From NCBI GenBank assembly GCA_964035575.1, contig OZ037846.1, forward strand, positions 1,081,501-1,145,500: DNA of 64,000 nucleotides. The letters run 5' to 3'. Shown here in pieces: positions 19,757 to 29,556 of the stretch. Below the pieces are notes generated by a model. The model was not told the origin of the DNA. It did no database searches and saw only the letters and a list, made by a program, of their open reading frames with translations. Within the stretch, counting starts at the first letter, position 1. Every line of letters starts with the position of its first letter. The DNA comes from Rhynchopus sp. YZ270_cl-10. Its lineage: Eukaryota > Euglenozoa > Diplonemea > Diplonemida > Diplonemidae. A program made the position numbers and the translations under genes.

Positions 19757-20690
19757 GTACCTCCCAAAGACGTGTCTGCCGTTTGACAATGAGGATGGAG
19801 ACGTGACGCCATCTCGTAGGTCGTCTCGTCGGGAGAGTGCAATGACAGTAGACGACACCAGCACAGACTCTGCAACACAGTCTGCATCCACAAACTCCGC
19901 ACCAGTTCCCCACTCTCCCTCGAAGCGTGTGCAACGGTTAGGCCTCACGCCTGCGAAGGCAACGCTGCTGACACTGAACGTGAAGGACACACTGTGCCGC
20001 TTGGCGGACGATGTACCACAATTCTCGGAACTGTTTGCAACTCTTCTTCTGAAGACGTTGCAGGGAACAGAGACAAGACGTGGGATGGTGGACGTGTTCA
20101 TCGGGGACAGGATCCACTGCTCGTTCAACGCGTCAAAGCAGTGCGCGTCGCACGCAACGTCAGCACTGCACACAGCCACCCTGCTCATCAGAGGTGGTGT
20201 CACATCGTACGCGAACATGGGTGTTGCAACAGGAACATTGCTGCGTGGTGACATGGGTTGTGAGGTGATGCGTCGGTTCAGCATGGTGGGGGAGCTTGTG
20301 CGTGATGTGAACGGGCTGGAACGTGTGGGGCGTATGCTGGGGTGTGATGTGGTGTGCAACAGGATGTGCTTCAGCGATGCTGAGTGCGAACACCAGCTGC
20401 GTCTGCTTCCGTGCAAGGTGGAGCTTGCCTCTGGCTGTGAGGGACAGGTTGTGGCGGAACTGGTGGTGAATGAGGAGGAGGAGACAGCGGAAGAAGCAGA
20501 CGAATGGATGTACATGATTGGTGGGAAAAAGGACTGGGAGGAGTACAACATTGCCGTGCGTGGGTACCTGCGTGGTGAAAAATCTGACCTTGACGTTGCG
20601 AAGGCGTGGTCAGCTGCGGGAGGGGTTGGCACACCAGCACACACAGTTCCTTCCGGGACGTTCCGTGTTGTGTGTTCCTATCTTCGGTGA
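18954..20690 (+). CDS. Six-TM cyclase-like protein, class B, chimeric
   Basis: A 578-residue intronless protein. Residues 1 to about 252 are almost identical to those of the class A gene at 16002. From 'GMTVALRRLEENLRVYKAYLP' on it matches the class B genes at 12842 and 21931. The linker is Ser/Thr/Arg-rich (SRRSSRRESAMTVDD). The single C-terminal cyclase-type domain reads ATLLTLNVKDT (Asn for the first metal Asp) and FIGDRIHCSFN (second Asp kept), and RDVNGLERVGR replaces VNVAAR. Activity on its own is unlikely. Because its membrane and helix parts match the class A protein, it could pair with that protein and tune it (inference). Confidence 0.88.
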   Translation: MRCLDAMLSMDGSLGKKETQKRKLFFVINVVLLFVLVGLMLLMFSDVRGRFFYVVGILSGFVTVIFNLSVVACKRRLSPVLILAVSCSFWVCALLVDISSRAQLKSTWPAIVLIVDFVLVMEVPAHHSTLLVCVTVLYLIVISVEESFRFGLLDLPGLMQVSDRRSYADEMTQCADIPCARNTTPALLAALMVFVVDFIATRGFARGLRKEQESMERTINTVQEIASLLAGYDVEQVAELLKVHGGDLPEGMTVALRRLEENLRVYKAYLPKTCLPFDNEDGDVTPSRRSSRRESAMTVDDTSTDSATQSASTNSAPVPHSPSKRVQRLGLTPAKATLLTLNVKDTLCRLADDVPQFSELFATLLLKTLQGTETRRGMVDVFIGDRIHCSFNASKQCASHATSALHTATLLIRGGVTSYANMGVATGTLLRGDMGCEVMRRFSMVGELVRDVNGLERVGRMLGCDVVCNRMCFSDAECEHQLRLLPCKVELASGCEGQVVAELVVNEEEETAEEADEWMYMIGGKKDWEEYNIAVRGYLRGEKSDLDVAKAWSAAGGVGTPAHTVPSGTFRVVCSYLR

Positions 20691-21930
20691 GTTTTGTCGA
20701 ACAGACACAAATGGAGCACAGACTAGGTAGTGCATCAGGAGGGATTCTTTACACCACCTGTTCATGTTTGTCCATAATACTCTGCCTCATTGCTCCGCCG
20801 TGCAGTACAACAAATAGAAGGAACTGGCACCCGTTTTAAAAAAAACCCTGTCAAAACAAACAGTTTTATTCCCAGCTCAATCCCGTTTTTACTCATTTCC
20901 CCCATCAGTCTAGTCTGTGCAATAAATTTGTTTTAATTTTGGATTAATTCGTGTATTTTCTGCTCTCATGTCTACAGTAGGTAGGGCAGCACCCATTCAC
21001 TGTTGAAGCCTACCCCTCCTACACAGAAAAGAAGAACCTAATAAACAGAAAAACGAAAAACACGGGTTGGGAAAAGACCCTATCTTTTTTTTTTTTTTTG
21101 GATTTTTGAAATCTGAAGAAGTCTTTTCAGATTTCTTCAATGGGAGTAATTCGGCAAGCACTATCTAAAAAAAAACAGAGTTTTATTTTACTAAAATTCA
21201 AAACAAAACAAGAGCACAAAGCAAACATACCAAAAACCTCATAAAAACCCTTTCCGTCCCCTTTACACGAAGTGTTAATAGAAACGTGAGTAATAAAGCC
21301 CACATTTTTATTAGAACGCCTATTCTCCCCATGCGCACGAGAGTGGTAAAATGATGTGTGTTCCCACTTGCGTGGCTATGTTTCCCCCCTGATCCCCCCC
21401 TCCCCTTTTTGAGTGTGTAAATATGCTGATTTCTTTGTCTACCTAAAAAAGTATGACACTTGCCGAACAACTTTTCTTCATTTGATTCATCTGGCCGGTG
21501 AGTCCACGAAATGGATATAAGACTGCTTGGGGTCCACCCCGATACAGCCGGTCACTGTACCAAAGGTACACTGTCACGAGAGGGCTGTTGGGTTTTCAAA
21601 TCAACTTTGTTTCAGTGGACCAAGGAAGGCCTCAGGTTTGCAACCTGGGCCCAGGATCGATACATGAAGATCATGTATCGAGCAAGCTTTTACCCTTATG
21701 CTCTACGTGAGATTTCTGTTCTCACTGAGCTTGCCTTAGGACACCTGCGTTATTGTGTAACAGATGTGCCGCCCCCAGCCAAACTCCCCACCTGACTGGT
21801 GTCTCATTAGGGCTCACTAGCTAATGCTAATGAACCATATCACAGTGTCTCTATGGTCATGCATTGCATTATTCCGTGACGTTCTGACACCACCCCCATT
21901 TCCACAGCATCTGATACAACAGGGTAAACA
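20691..21930. other. Intergenic DNA with a highly structured patch
   Basis: AT-rich up to about 21480, then a GC-richer patch (21540-21725, listed separately). 'cccccatttccacag' ends at 21907, 24 bp before the next ATG, and is a good acceptor candidate. No gene is supported. Confidence 0.5.
21521..21725 (+). ncRNA. Candidate structured RNA / short retroposon-like unit
   Basis: Several perfect small hairpins follow each other: GTACC-AAA-GGTAC (21557-21569), AGGTTTGCAACCT (21634-21646), CCTGGGCCCAGG (21644-21655), CGATACATGA/TCATGTATCG (21658-21680) and GAGA..TCTC (21709-21723). The first part (21521-21615) recurs at 37521-37600 and 39610-39680, and partly at 38281-38335, with the 'ggtacactgt..cgagagggct' block and an AACTTT-type tail. 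It is open in two frames but has no recognisable protein. It could be a small RNA gene, a SINE or a structured UTR. Confidence 0.35.
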
Positions 21931-23610
21931 ATGCGCTGTCTGTCGCAGGACGGGACACTGGACGCTCGTGGAAGGCAGAAGCGGACGTTGTTCTTCGTGA
22001 TGTGTCTTGTGACGACCATTGTATCCCTTGGGATGTTTGTACAGATGCGGAGGACCCAGCCTGACTCGTTCGCGATGCTGGGGGCCACAGTGAGCACAGC
22101 ATTCGTAAGTGTGTTCGCACTGATCTGGTTGATGTGTAAGCGCGACCTTACGACACAGCTTGTCTTGTTCGCCGCCATGGGGGGCTACTTGTCTGTGATG
22201 CTGTCCGACGTTGTCTCTCGCACCGTAGGTAGCAGCGCGTGGCCGCAGTTCGTCCTCGTCATCGACGTGCTCCTTGTGATGGAGGTGCCCGCACACCACA
22301 GCATGGGTGTCGTCTGCGTCACAGTAGTGTACCTCGTAGTCATGTCGCTAGAGGAGGGGTTCAGGTTTGGCATCCTCGACATACCTGGTATCATGCCGCA
22401 GGAGGAGAGGCAGAAGTACATTGTTGACCTGCTCAGCTGCGACGTGCTGCCATGTGCACAGAACACGATTCCCATTACCCTGACTGCGCTCATGGTGTTC
22501 GTGGTGGACTTCATCGCAACGCGAGGCTTTGCGCGTGGTCTCCTGAAGGAGCGAGAATCCATGGAGCGGACGATCAACACCGTGCAAGAAATTGCAGCGC
22601 TTCTGGCTGGCTACGACGTGGAGCAGGTGGCGGAGCTGTTGAAGGTGCATGGGGGTGACCTGCCTGAGGGGATGACAGAGGCACTGCGTAACTTGGAGGA
22701 GAACCTGAGGATGTACAAGGCGTACCTCCCGAAGACGTGTCTGCCGTTTGAGAACGAGAAGAGCCTCTCACTCAGTTCCGTGGAGAGTGCGTCCGAAATG
22801 GGTTCATCGGCAATGAGTTGCTCCTTGCGCTTTCGTCGCTCTTCTCTTCGAGCTCAGCAGTTGGGCCTCTCGTCTGTGAAAGGAACGCTGCTGGCAGTGA
22901 ACGTGAAGGACACACTGAGTCGCTTGGTGGAAGACAGTGCATGTTTCTCGGACCTGTTCACAACTCTTCTTCTGCAGACGTTGCAGGGAACAGAGACAAG
23001 ACGTGGGATGGTGGACGTGTTCATCGGTGACAGGATCCACTGCTCGTTCAACGCGTCGAAGCAGTGTGCGTCGCACGCAACCTCAGCACTGCACACAGCC
23101 ACCCTGCTCATCAGAGGTGGTGTCACGTCGTACGCGAACATGGGTGTTGCAACAGGAACAGTGCTGCGTGGTGACATGGGTTGTGAGGTGATGCGTCGGT
23201 TCAGCATGGTGGGGGAGCTTGTGCGTGATGTGAACGGTCTGGAACGTGTGGGGCGTATGCTGGGGTGTGATGTGGTGTGCAACAGGATGTGCTTCAGCGA
23301 TGCTGAGTGCGAACACCAGCTGCGTCTGCTTCCGTGCAAGGTGGAGGTTGCTTCTGGCTGTGAGGCACAGGTTGTGGCGGAACTGATTGCGAAACAAGAG
23401 AACACAGCGGAAACAGGAGACGAATGGATGTACATGATTGGTGGGAAGAAGGACTGGGATGAGTACAACACAGTGGTGCGTGGGTACCTGCTTGATGAAA
23501 AAGCTGCCCTTGATGTTGCGAAGGCGTGGTCAGCTGCGGGAGGGGTTGGCACACCAGCACACGCAGTTCCTTCCGGGACGTGCCGTGTTGTGTGTTCCTA
23601 CCTTCGGTGA
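21931..23610 (+). CDS. Six-TM cyclase-like protein, class B
   Basis: A 559-residue intronless paralogue. The N-terminus (MRCLSQDGTLDARGRQKR) and six-TM region have diverged from the neighbours, while the signalling helix (RGFARGLLKERESMERTIN) and C-terminal domain are highly conserved. The domain reads GTLLAVNVKDT and FIGDRIHCSFN, with RDVNGLERVGR in place of VNVAAR, so the first metal Asp and the N-x3-R pair are missing. The diverged sensor-side half beside a near-identical output half suggests different inputs feeding a common module. The next hairpin element begins 47 bp past the stop. Confidence 0.88.
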   Translation: MRCLSQDGTLDARGRQKRTLFFVMCLVTTIVSLGMFVQMRRTQPDSFAMLGATVSTAFVSVFALIWLMCKRDLTTQLVLFAAMGGYLSVMLSDVVSRTVGSSAWPQFVLVIDVLLVMEVPAHHSMGVVCVTVVYLVVMSLEEGFRFGILDIPGIMPQEERQKYIVDLLSCDVLPCAQNTIPITLTALMVFVVDFIATRGFARGLLKERESMERTINTVQEIAALLAGYDVEQVAELLKVHGGDLPEGMTEALRNLEENLRMYKAYLPKTCLPFENEKSLSLSSVESASEMGSSAMSCSLRFRRSSLRAQQLGLSSVKGTLLAVNVKDTLSRLVEDSACFSDLFTTLLLQTLQGTETRRGMVDVFIGDRIHCSFNASKQCASHATSALHTATLLIRGGVTSYANMGVATGTVLRGDMGCEVMRRFSMVGELVRDVNGLERVGRMLGCDVVCNRMCFSDAECEHQLRLLPCKVEVASGCEAQVVAELIAKQENTAETGDEWMYMIGGKKDWDEYNTVVRGYLLDEKAALDVAKAWSAAGGVGTPAHAVPSGTCRVVCSYLR

Positions 23611-23656
23611 TGTCCCACGTCTTCTTCGTGCGAGCTCCACATCCTTTTTAAATGTT

Positions 23657-23694
23657 AAGGTGACTAAGCACACGTGAGACTTAGGTTCATTCTT
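23657..23694 (+). promoter_or_regulatory. ACGAGAG-loop hairpin, copy 3
   Basis: AAGGTGACTAAG base and stem, loop CACACGTGA, then CTTAGGTTCATTCTT and TTTTATTTTATTTT. It sits just after a cyclase stop codon. Confidence 0.65.
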
Positions 23695-23925
23695 TGAACT
23701 TTTATTTTATTTTTTGTTTCGAGTCAGGCCAGCTTATTGCACATAGGAAAGCTGCCACATCCAGGGGCGAGATGTGCTGCCTGCTAATGACTTCTCGAGC
23801 CCGCATTGCACTTCGCGGTGGCCCCAAGGGATGACACCCTTCTTCAGAAGACAGGTAGAGAATGCTGCCCTACCCCTTCTGTGATCTAGCTGTAGTGATT
23901 TAGGATTTCCCTGGGGAGTTGGTTA

Positions 23926-24025
23926 CCGTCTTCGTAAAAATGTTCGACTGTTATAAAGTTTGTCCTTTTCAGGATTTTTCTGGAAGTTCGTCTTTTTTTA
24001 CGGTCGAACATTTTTACGAAGACGG
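23926..24025. mobile_element. 100-bp foldback element flanked by TA
   Basis: Terminal inverted repeat CCGTCTTCGTAAAAATGTTC and its complement, with TA on both sides (23924-23925 and 24026-24027). TA duplication and a short foldback body fit a mariner-like MITE. Related ends occur at 27150, 28394 and 49160. Confidence 0.8.
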
Positions 24026-24433
24026 TACATCTTTTTTTCTTTCTTTTACACTGCGTCCTGAGATTTTGTCATGTTTACGATAAAGAGTGTATCACTCCAC
24101 TTGAAGCGAGAAAAAAAATATATGGTAAAATGTTGCAAATCCCCAAGGCACTCCCCTTGTACCATCATTGAAATGACATTGCTTACCTATGGTCACTCCA
24201 ATACTGTTTGCTCCGTTTTTTTATTTTTATGTTTGTTATTCCGGTGGGTTTTTTACAATAAGAGGTGTGCATTTCCACCACAACCTCTCTCCCATGGGTT
24301 TTTTTCCGTGTGATGAGTGTTAAGTTTCTGTTTCACACCCCCCACCCGCTTGCTTCACAACCCTCCCATCAAACAACCCCCACTTCTTCTACAGAACATT
24401 ACACACCCATTTCCGGTTTCCTTCTGTCCTTGG

Positions 24434-26065
24434 ATGGTATCAGAGCTCTGTTGGGCGTCTTCGGTAACTAAACAGCCGGCGAGCCCACAGGAGGGCGCTG
24501 TCACGGTCATGACTCTGACAAAGACATCTTCCTCACGTCGCATTCAAGACACCGTGCTGTCGCCTCAGGCCCTCAACGATGTGCCACATGGCAGTACCCC
24601 GGCGGCGAAGCTGGCATCACCCAACAATCTTGGGAAAAAACGGCTTTCTGATGGGTTTTCCTCTTTCGAAAAGAATGCACGCCAAGGAAGCTACTGGGAA
24701 GAGGTTGAGGCGAATACTACATTAGAAGGGAGTGTGAAGCAACCTCTTCCGCGATGCGTTGATTTGCTGGCTAGAATTCGGGAGTTGAACCTGGAAATCG
24801 CTTCATTACAACATTTGAAGCATGTGGCCGCACAGAAGGAGGACATAGCCATACAAGCTACGTCCGCAAAGCTAGAGCAGGAACGTCACGCTGTCATAGT
24901 GGAGGAGCATGCGAGAAGGGCAGGGCTGACGCTTGCGTGGCAAGAAGTCTCCGCAGCGTTGTCTCTGTCAATGGTGCTGTCAAGGCCGGATCTCTCAGTG
25001 TGCGCTGCAGGCGGTGGTGGGACAACGTTGCGCACGGTCTCCAACCTATCCCACAGCGTCAACAGAACCCGCAGCGCACCGCTCTCAGAAAACAGTGCAT
25101 TATGCACCACTACCACTTCCCCCTTGACAGCATGCTTCGACGTCTTCAGCACCCTTTCTGCAGAGACGAGCTCCCCGACCGAGGAGACCCCAAGCAAGGA
25201 GACACAACTTGTCAAAAACATTACAGACCTGACCGCGATGCTCTGCGACTCGGAGAGAAGGGTGTCGCAGCTGGAGGTGGATCTCCTCGAGAAGGACGCT
25301 AGGTTGGAGAGGCTGGAGTCGATTGTGACGAAGGATCGGCAGATTTTTACTACAGCAATGGAGAAGAAGCATGTGAGAGTACAGCCGGTGTCGGACCTGG
25401 AGAGGTCTAATACATATGAGTACCCATCATGTCTGTCGCCAACTACCGCACCGATTCCTTCGTATTCTGCAGCCGTAGCGTCGCCTCTAAGCATCACGCA
25501 CAGTTCCCCATCCTCTACCTTCAAACCCGTTAAAGCACCGAAAAAAGTCAAACTCCCCGCCTGCCTCGAACTCTGTACCTCAGAAACAAGCGGTGTCACC
25601 ACCCTTTTCCTTGCACCAAGAGAACGCTGGACCGGTGCAGGCCCCGTTTGGGAGGCCGGCAACAGAAAGCTGAAGATCAACGCCTCTGGGCATTGGGCAT
25701 TGGTGATCGGAGGGGACGAAGTGCTGAGGACGCGGAGGGTGACGAGAGGGACGCTGCCGTTGAGTCTGCCTGCGGTAGGGTGGGTGGGGTACAGCTCGAC
25801 GGGGGGTGAGTTGGTGACCGTGAGTGTCAGCATCACGAAGCGTTCTAGACGGGGCAGTGCGCGTGGGAGAAGTCGCAGCCGTAGCGTGGGAGGCGGCAGT
25901 GCACGCCAGGTCAGTCCGTCATCTGATGCGTTGTCACCACTGGAGGGTGGGGCCATGGCGAGGCGTGGTGCCTCTGTGCGCACGTCAAGTCCCATATCGG
26001 AAGTGCTCTCTGCAGCCGATATGCCCGTGCCATCGCCGTCGCCAGCGCTTGCAAGGGTATGGTAA
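24434..26065 (+). CDS. Coiled-coil protein with basic Ser/Arg-rich tail, unknown function
   Basis: A 543-residue protein; I do not recognise the family. I chose the ATG at 24434 because it follows a 'cttcttctacag' acceptor-like site (ending 24396) by about 37 bp; the upstream in-frame extension has no ATG. Residues about 95-165 and 265-330 have heptad-like Leu/Glu/Lys patterns (ARIRELNLEIASLQHLK; ERRVSQLEVDLLEKDARLER) that predict coiled coils. Between them is a Ser/Thr-rich stretch. Residues about 380-470 form a compact-looking domain (ERWTGAGPVWEAG...GHWALVIGGDEVL...VGWVGYSS), similar in feel to short W/G-rich repeats seen in other protist proteins. The tail is Arg/Ser-rich (RRGSARGRSRSRSVGGGS). 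It could be cytoskeletal or scaffold. Confidence 0.6.
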   Translation: MVSELCWASSVTKQPASPQEGAVTVMTLTKTSSSRRIQDTVLSPQALNDVPHGSTPAAKLASPNNLGKKRLSDGFSSFEKNARQGSYWEEVEANTTLEGSVKQPLPRCVDLLARIRELNLEIASLQHLKHVAAQKEDIAIQATSAKLEQERHAVIVEEHARRAGLTLAWQEVSAALSLSMVLSRPDLSVCAAGGGGTTLRTVSNLSHSVNRTRSAPLSENSALCTTTTSPLTACFDVFSTLSAETSSPTEETPSKETQLVKNITDLTAMLCDSERRVSQLEVDLLEKDARLERLESIVTKDRQIFTTAMEKKHVRVQPVSDLERSNTYEYPSCLSPTTAPIPSYSAAVASPLSITHSSPSSTFKPVKAPKKVKLPACLELCTSETSGVTTLFLAPRERWTGAGPVWEAGNRKLKINASGHWALVIGGDEVLRTRRVTRGTLPLSLPAVGWVGYSSTGGELVTVSVSITKRSRRGSARGRSRSRSVGGGSARQVSPSSDALSPLEGGAMARRGASVRTSSPISEVLSAADMPVPSPSPALARVW

Positions 26066-26680
26066 ATAGAAATAGTGCCGGCGTTTCACTGTAAATAACA
26101 AAAATTTACTTTTTGACGTTATTTTCTCGGTTTTTCCGCCCCACCCGACCCATTCATGACAAAGTTTGTTCGGTCATCTTGTGAAGCTGCAACGGCACCT
26201 TGTGACATACGAGCAAACGCACTCACCGCCACGGTAAAATTTCAATTTCTGCTTTTCGAAACGTTCTTTGCTAGATACGTTTTTAGCCTTTTTACCTGCT
26301 GTACACTATTGGGAAAAAGGGATTAAAAAAAAAAAAAAATACCAACAACAGGCAATCCGGCACTCCCAGACGTCGTAGAGAGTTCGCCACCCCGTCACCC
26401 CGTCAGTTGTGTGCGAGCATCCGTGAACCACCCCTCCCTCCCTTCTATTTCCCTCTTTTCCCAGTGCCCCTGCGTTCAGCCGATGGAACGACGTTTGTGG
26501 TGCTCCAGAAATCCAAAATACCAAGTACGCAACAACTACGCACTAAGTACGCAACAAGTACGCAAAATGGGGTCGTCAGGAGCACCAGTTTGTACTTTCA
26601 ACTGTTCCCCCCTCCTCCCCTTCCTCCCCCCTTTTTCTCTTCTTCTTCCTCCCCCTTTTTTTGCGATAACGACAGTGGTA

Positions 26681-26713
26681 AAGACATGTGTGCACGAGAG
26701 GCACACTCAAGTT
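26681..26713 (+). promoter_or_regulatory. ACGAGAG-loop hairpin, copy 4
   Basis: Stem GTGTGC / loop ACGAGAG / GCACAC, a complete replacement of the CTAAGC stem with pairing kept. Copy 5 starts only 17 bp downstream. Confidence 0.65.
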
Positions 26714-26729
26714 GAGAGTTCTTCTCTCA

Positions 26730-26763
26730 AAAGTGACTAAGCACGACCGGCTTAGATCCATCT
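26730..26763 (+). promoter_or_regulatory. ACGAGAG-loop hairpin, copy 5
   Basis: AAAGTGACTAAGC / ACGACC / GGCTTAGATCCATCT, followed by TTAACTTTTTTTTTTC. It is about 665 bp after the coiled-coil gene's stop codon. Confidence 0.7.
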
Positions 26764-27149
26764 AATTAACTTTTTTTTTTCTTGTTTTCAAAGATGGGAA
26801 CATTGTTATTGATCCCTCCTGTGCTATCAATTTATTGATTGCATAATGTTGAAATACTTGTTTTATTTTTTTTTTTTTTGCTGTGATATGATATGGGGGG
26901 CGCGCTTGCCAGTACGCGTAGTTAGTATTCTTCGATTTATTGGGGGTTAACTTCTCTGACACCCAAATTCCCTAATACACCTTTGCTCGTTTGTACCCAT
27001 TTTTTTCCTTTCCGGTCTTAACGAAACATAGGTATTGGGGGGAGAGAAAACCCCCTTTTTTTATTTGCGTGACCGTTTTTCTTTGTTTCAAGTCAACTTT
27101 ATTTTAGGGTAGTGACTAAGTGCAACTTTTTCAGCCGGAAAATAAAATA

Positions 27150-27543
27150 CCGTAATCGTAAGAATGCTGGGGCGTAAAATTTTTGGGACGTAAATATTCT
27201 GGGGCGTAACAAAACTGGGACATTTTGGGCTTTTTTAAACTTGGGACATTTTTACGTCCCAGAATATTTACGCCCCAGAATTGTCTGTGTGACCTTCCCC
27301 CCTCCCTCACCCATGCACTTAGGTGCAAACCCAAACATGTCCAACAAACAAAAAAAATATACATACTTGGGCCGGTTATTATCCCTCCGCCAACCAGCCG
27401 CACCCCACCACCCACACCCCCAAAAAATTGACAAGTACCCGGAAAGCCGCCCGAACAATTCTGGGACGTAACAAAACTGGGACAATTGGGGGAAAATCTG
27501 AAACTTGGGACATTTTTACGTCCCAGAATTCTTACGATTACGG
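27150..27543. mobile_element. 394-bp TA-flanked foldback element
   Basis: Terminal repeats CCGTAATCGTAAGAAT and complement with TA at both borders (27148-27149, 27544-27545). Inside, 'gggacgtaaa/tttacgtccc' and 'ggggcgtaa/ttacgcccc' units are repeated in both orientations, so much of it can fold. No open frame of interest. Confidence 0.8.
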
Positions 27544-27813
27544 TATAGGGAATAGTCAGATTTATCCTATTTTGAATAGTTCAGACCTGCTCTAGAAACC
27601 TTTTTAAGGGAAGTCTGAACTTATTCTTTGGGGCAACTCAACTCCGAACTATTTTTTTTTTCCCCCCAAAAATAGGGTACATCTGACTATCCCCCCAAAA
27701 AAAAATATTTTTGTTCTACCAAACAAAACTCCCCTCCCCTCCACGCCCACACGGTGGTCTTGTCGGGGAACGCAGCACAGATGAAGCGCATGCGAGAGAC
27801 AGAGTTATTCTAT

Positions 27814-27851
27814 AAGGTGACTAAGCCTCGAGTGGCTTAAGCCCCCATCTT
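27814..27851 (+). promoter_or_regulatory. ACGAGAG-loop hairpin, copy 6
   Basis: AAGGTGAC, stem TAAGCC / loop TCGAGT / GGCTTA, closing CCCATCTT. Extra C and G changes lengthen the stem on both sides together. Confidence 0.7.
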
Positions 27852-27962
27852 AACAACCTGTCCCCTTCTCCTCCTCCTTCTCCTCCTCCTCCTCCTCTTG
27901 TCTTTTCCGCGTGCTTTTCCTGAAGAGTGCTCTATAGATTATTGCGAGCGTATTTATTAAAT

Positions 27963-28083
27963 GGGCAAATTGCGACAACACGTATACTTTTTTTTTTCCA
28001 TTTGCGATAACACGTACACAAAAAGTATAGGTGTTATCGCGAAAAGTGGTCAAAAAAAGGGTACCTGTTATCGCAATTTACCC
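27963..28083. mobile_element. 121-bp MITE with 9-bp target duplication
   Basis: It starts GGGCAAATTGCGACAACACG and ends with the near complement (CGCAATTTACCC). The flanks carry a perfect 9-bp direct repeat TTATTAAAT (27954-27962, 28084-28092). The inside is a nearly continuous foldback of the 'gcgataacacgtatac' unit. The 8-9 bp duplication suggests mobilisation by a hAT- or Mutator-type transposase. The larger element at 29696-30858 has the same ends. Confidence 0.85.
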
Positions 28084-28262
28084 TTATTAAATTGAAGTGG
28101 CTGAAAAAGGGGTGTTGTAGTGCGGAAATAAATAAGGTTATAATATGTGGTGTCCCGCGACCAGCCCACAATAGCCCCCCCAGAGCCCACCTGTGCCCAC
28201 CTGAGCCCAATTTCACCCAATTTCGCCCGATTTCACCGGGGCTGGGGACACCCTTTATATAA

Positions 28263-28310
28263 TATAGCTCATCCTGTGTACACTAATGTAATATTTTCAA
28301 AAAAAAAGGG
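28263..28310 (+). promoter_or_regulatory. TAGTG...CACTA hairpin family, copy 2 (degenerate)
   Basis: 'tatagctcatcctgtgta' followed by CACTA and 'atattttcaaaaaaaa'. The loop is shorter and the 5' arm has decayed. Confidence 0.4.
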
Positions 28311-28393
28311 GGGTGAGGAAATGCATCGTTGTGCACACCATCAGAGGAAGGAGCTGTTGTGTTGAAGATTTCCTCTTTTTTTTCTGTTGGAGA

Positions 28394-28483
28394 CCGTGCT
28401 CTTACAAATTATCGACCGGTAATAATTTTCGACTACAGGATTTTTCTGTTCGATTTTACGGTCGAAAATTTTTACGATTACGG
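28394..28483. mobile_element. 90-bp decayed relative of the TA-flanked foldback family
   Basis: The right end (TTTTTACGATTACGG then TA) matches the 27150 and 23926 family. The left end (CCGTGCTCTTACAAATTATC) is its complement with several mismatches. It shares the internal 'caggatttttctg' block with 23926-24025. Confidence 0.65.
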
Positions 28484-28921
28484 TAATTTGGAATAATGGG
28501 CCTTCCCAAACGAATTTTTTTTTCTCGTAAGGTAACTGAGGGAGGCTTTGTTTTTAATACCCACACCCCTCTTCGCCCCTCCCTCCTCCTCTTCCCCTCT
28601 TTTCCTCTCGTTCCCCGCACGTTTACACTATTCACATGGGTTATTTTGTTCGTAAAGGTTGTCTATGTTGTGAGACTGAAGGCACCTTACAAACCTTTCC
28701 TTCCTTTTAAGTTTGGGTGTGGGGTGGGGAGGGAGTGCGAGCACATCGCAAGGTGCCGGCTTCTCGTCAAAAAAAAAAAAATTTTTTTTTTTTTTGTGTG
28801 GAAAAAAGTATCCGTAGTCTCGAATGTAACAATACCTATGTAAAAAAAAAAAAATAACAAAAACAAAAACAAAAATTACTCCCTTGCTTCTGATATGAGT
28901 GTGTAGGGACACATTCATTAC

Positions 28922-28957
28922 AAGGTGACGAAGCAACGAGAGGCTTAGGATCATCTT
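28922..28957 (+). promoter_or_regulatory. ACGAGAG-loop hairpin, copy 7
   Basis: AAGGTGACGAAGC / AACGAGAG / GCTTAGGATCATCTT, then GTAAAC and 15 T. One G in the stem breaks a pair relative to the LINE copy. Confidence 0.7.
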
Positions 28958-29525
28958 GTAAACTTTTTTTTTTTTTTCTCATTCATTCGTTTCACATTTC
29001 CCCTCCCTCTTCCCCTCCCTCTTCCCCTCCCCCTTTTTTTCTGCGCAAAGATGGCAAATGGAGGACCCCGTCTTTGCTTTTCTTGTTAGCCTCCTTGCAC
29101 GTTCTCGTGAAGTGGCAGCAGACCATTTTTTCCCCCCTCATTCAGGGTTTTTCTAGCGTTTGGAGGGGACGAAAAGATTCATTTCTGCATTTTTTTTATT
29201 TCTTCTCTCCTTCTGTACACACAAATAAACAACTATGAGGGGGTTCGATAACCTTCATCGTGTTTTTCATTTTTTTTTCCCCCCCTGCCTTCCTGAGGCT
29301 TTTTTACCAACTTCACTTCATTTTCATTTTTCATTTTCCTGGGAAACATTTTTGATCCCTATACCTATGCTATCAATTCATTGAATGCATACGTTGGAAT
29401 ATTTCCCTTTTTTCATTTTTTTCATTTTGTAGTTCAGAGGGAGCACCAGTAGTGCCTGCTCCACACAAAAAAAAAAAAAAAAATGCGAAGCTTCCATATT
29501 TACCCCCCTCCCTTGAAAGCTTGAG

Positions 29526-29556
29526 AGAGGTGTAAAACGAGAGGCACATCCCATCT
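29526..29556 (+). promoter_or_regulatory. ACGAGAG-loop hairpin, copy 8
   Basis: AGAGGTGT / AAAACGAGAGGC / ACATCCCATCTT. The stem is GTGT/ACAT with a different base composition, and the CATCTT closing arm is kept. Confidence 0.6.

Noticed and set aside
21492-21517. Hammerhead-ribozyme-like 'ggtgagtccacgaaatgg'
   Set aside because: The CUGAUGA core is not present and stems I and III do not pair.
28496-28843. Open frames in the Phe/Lys-rich intergenic stretches (for example 26407-26715, 28496-28843, 52958-53233)
   Set aside because: Homopolymer-driven composition, no conservation and no domain.
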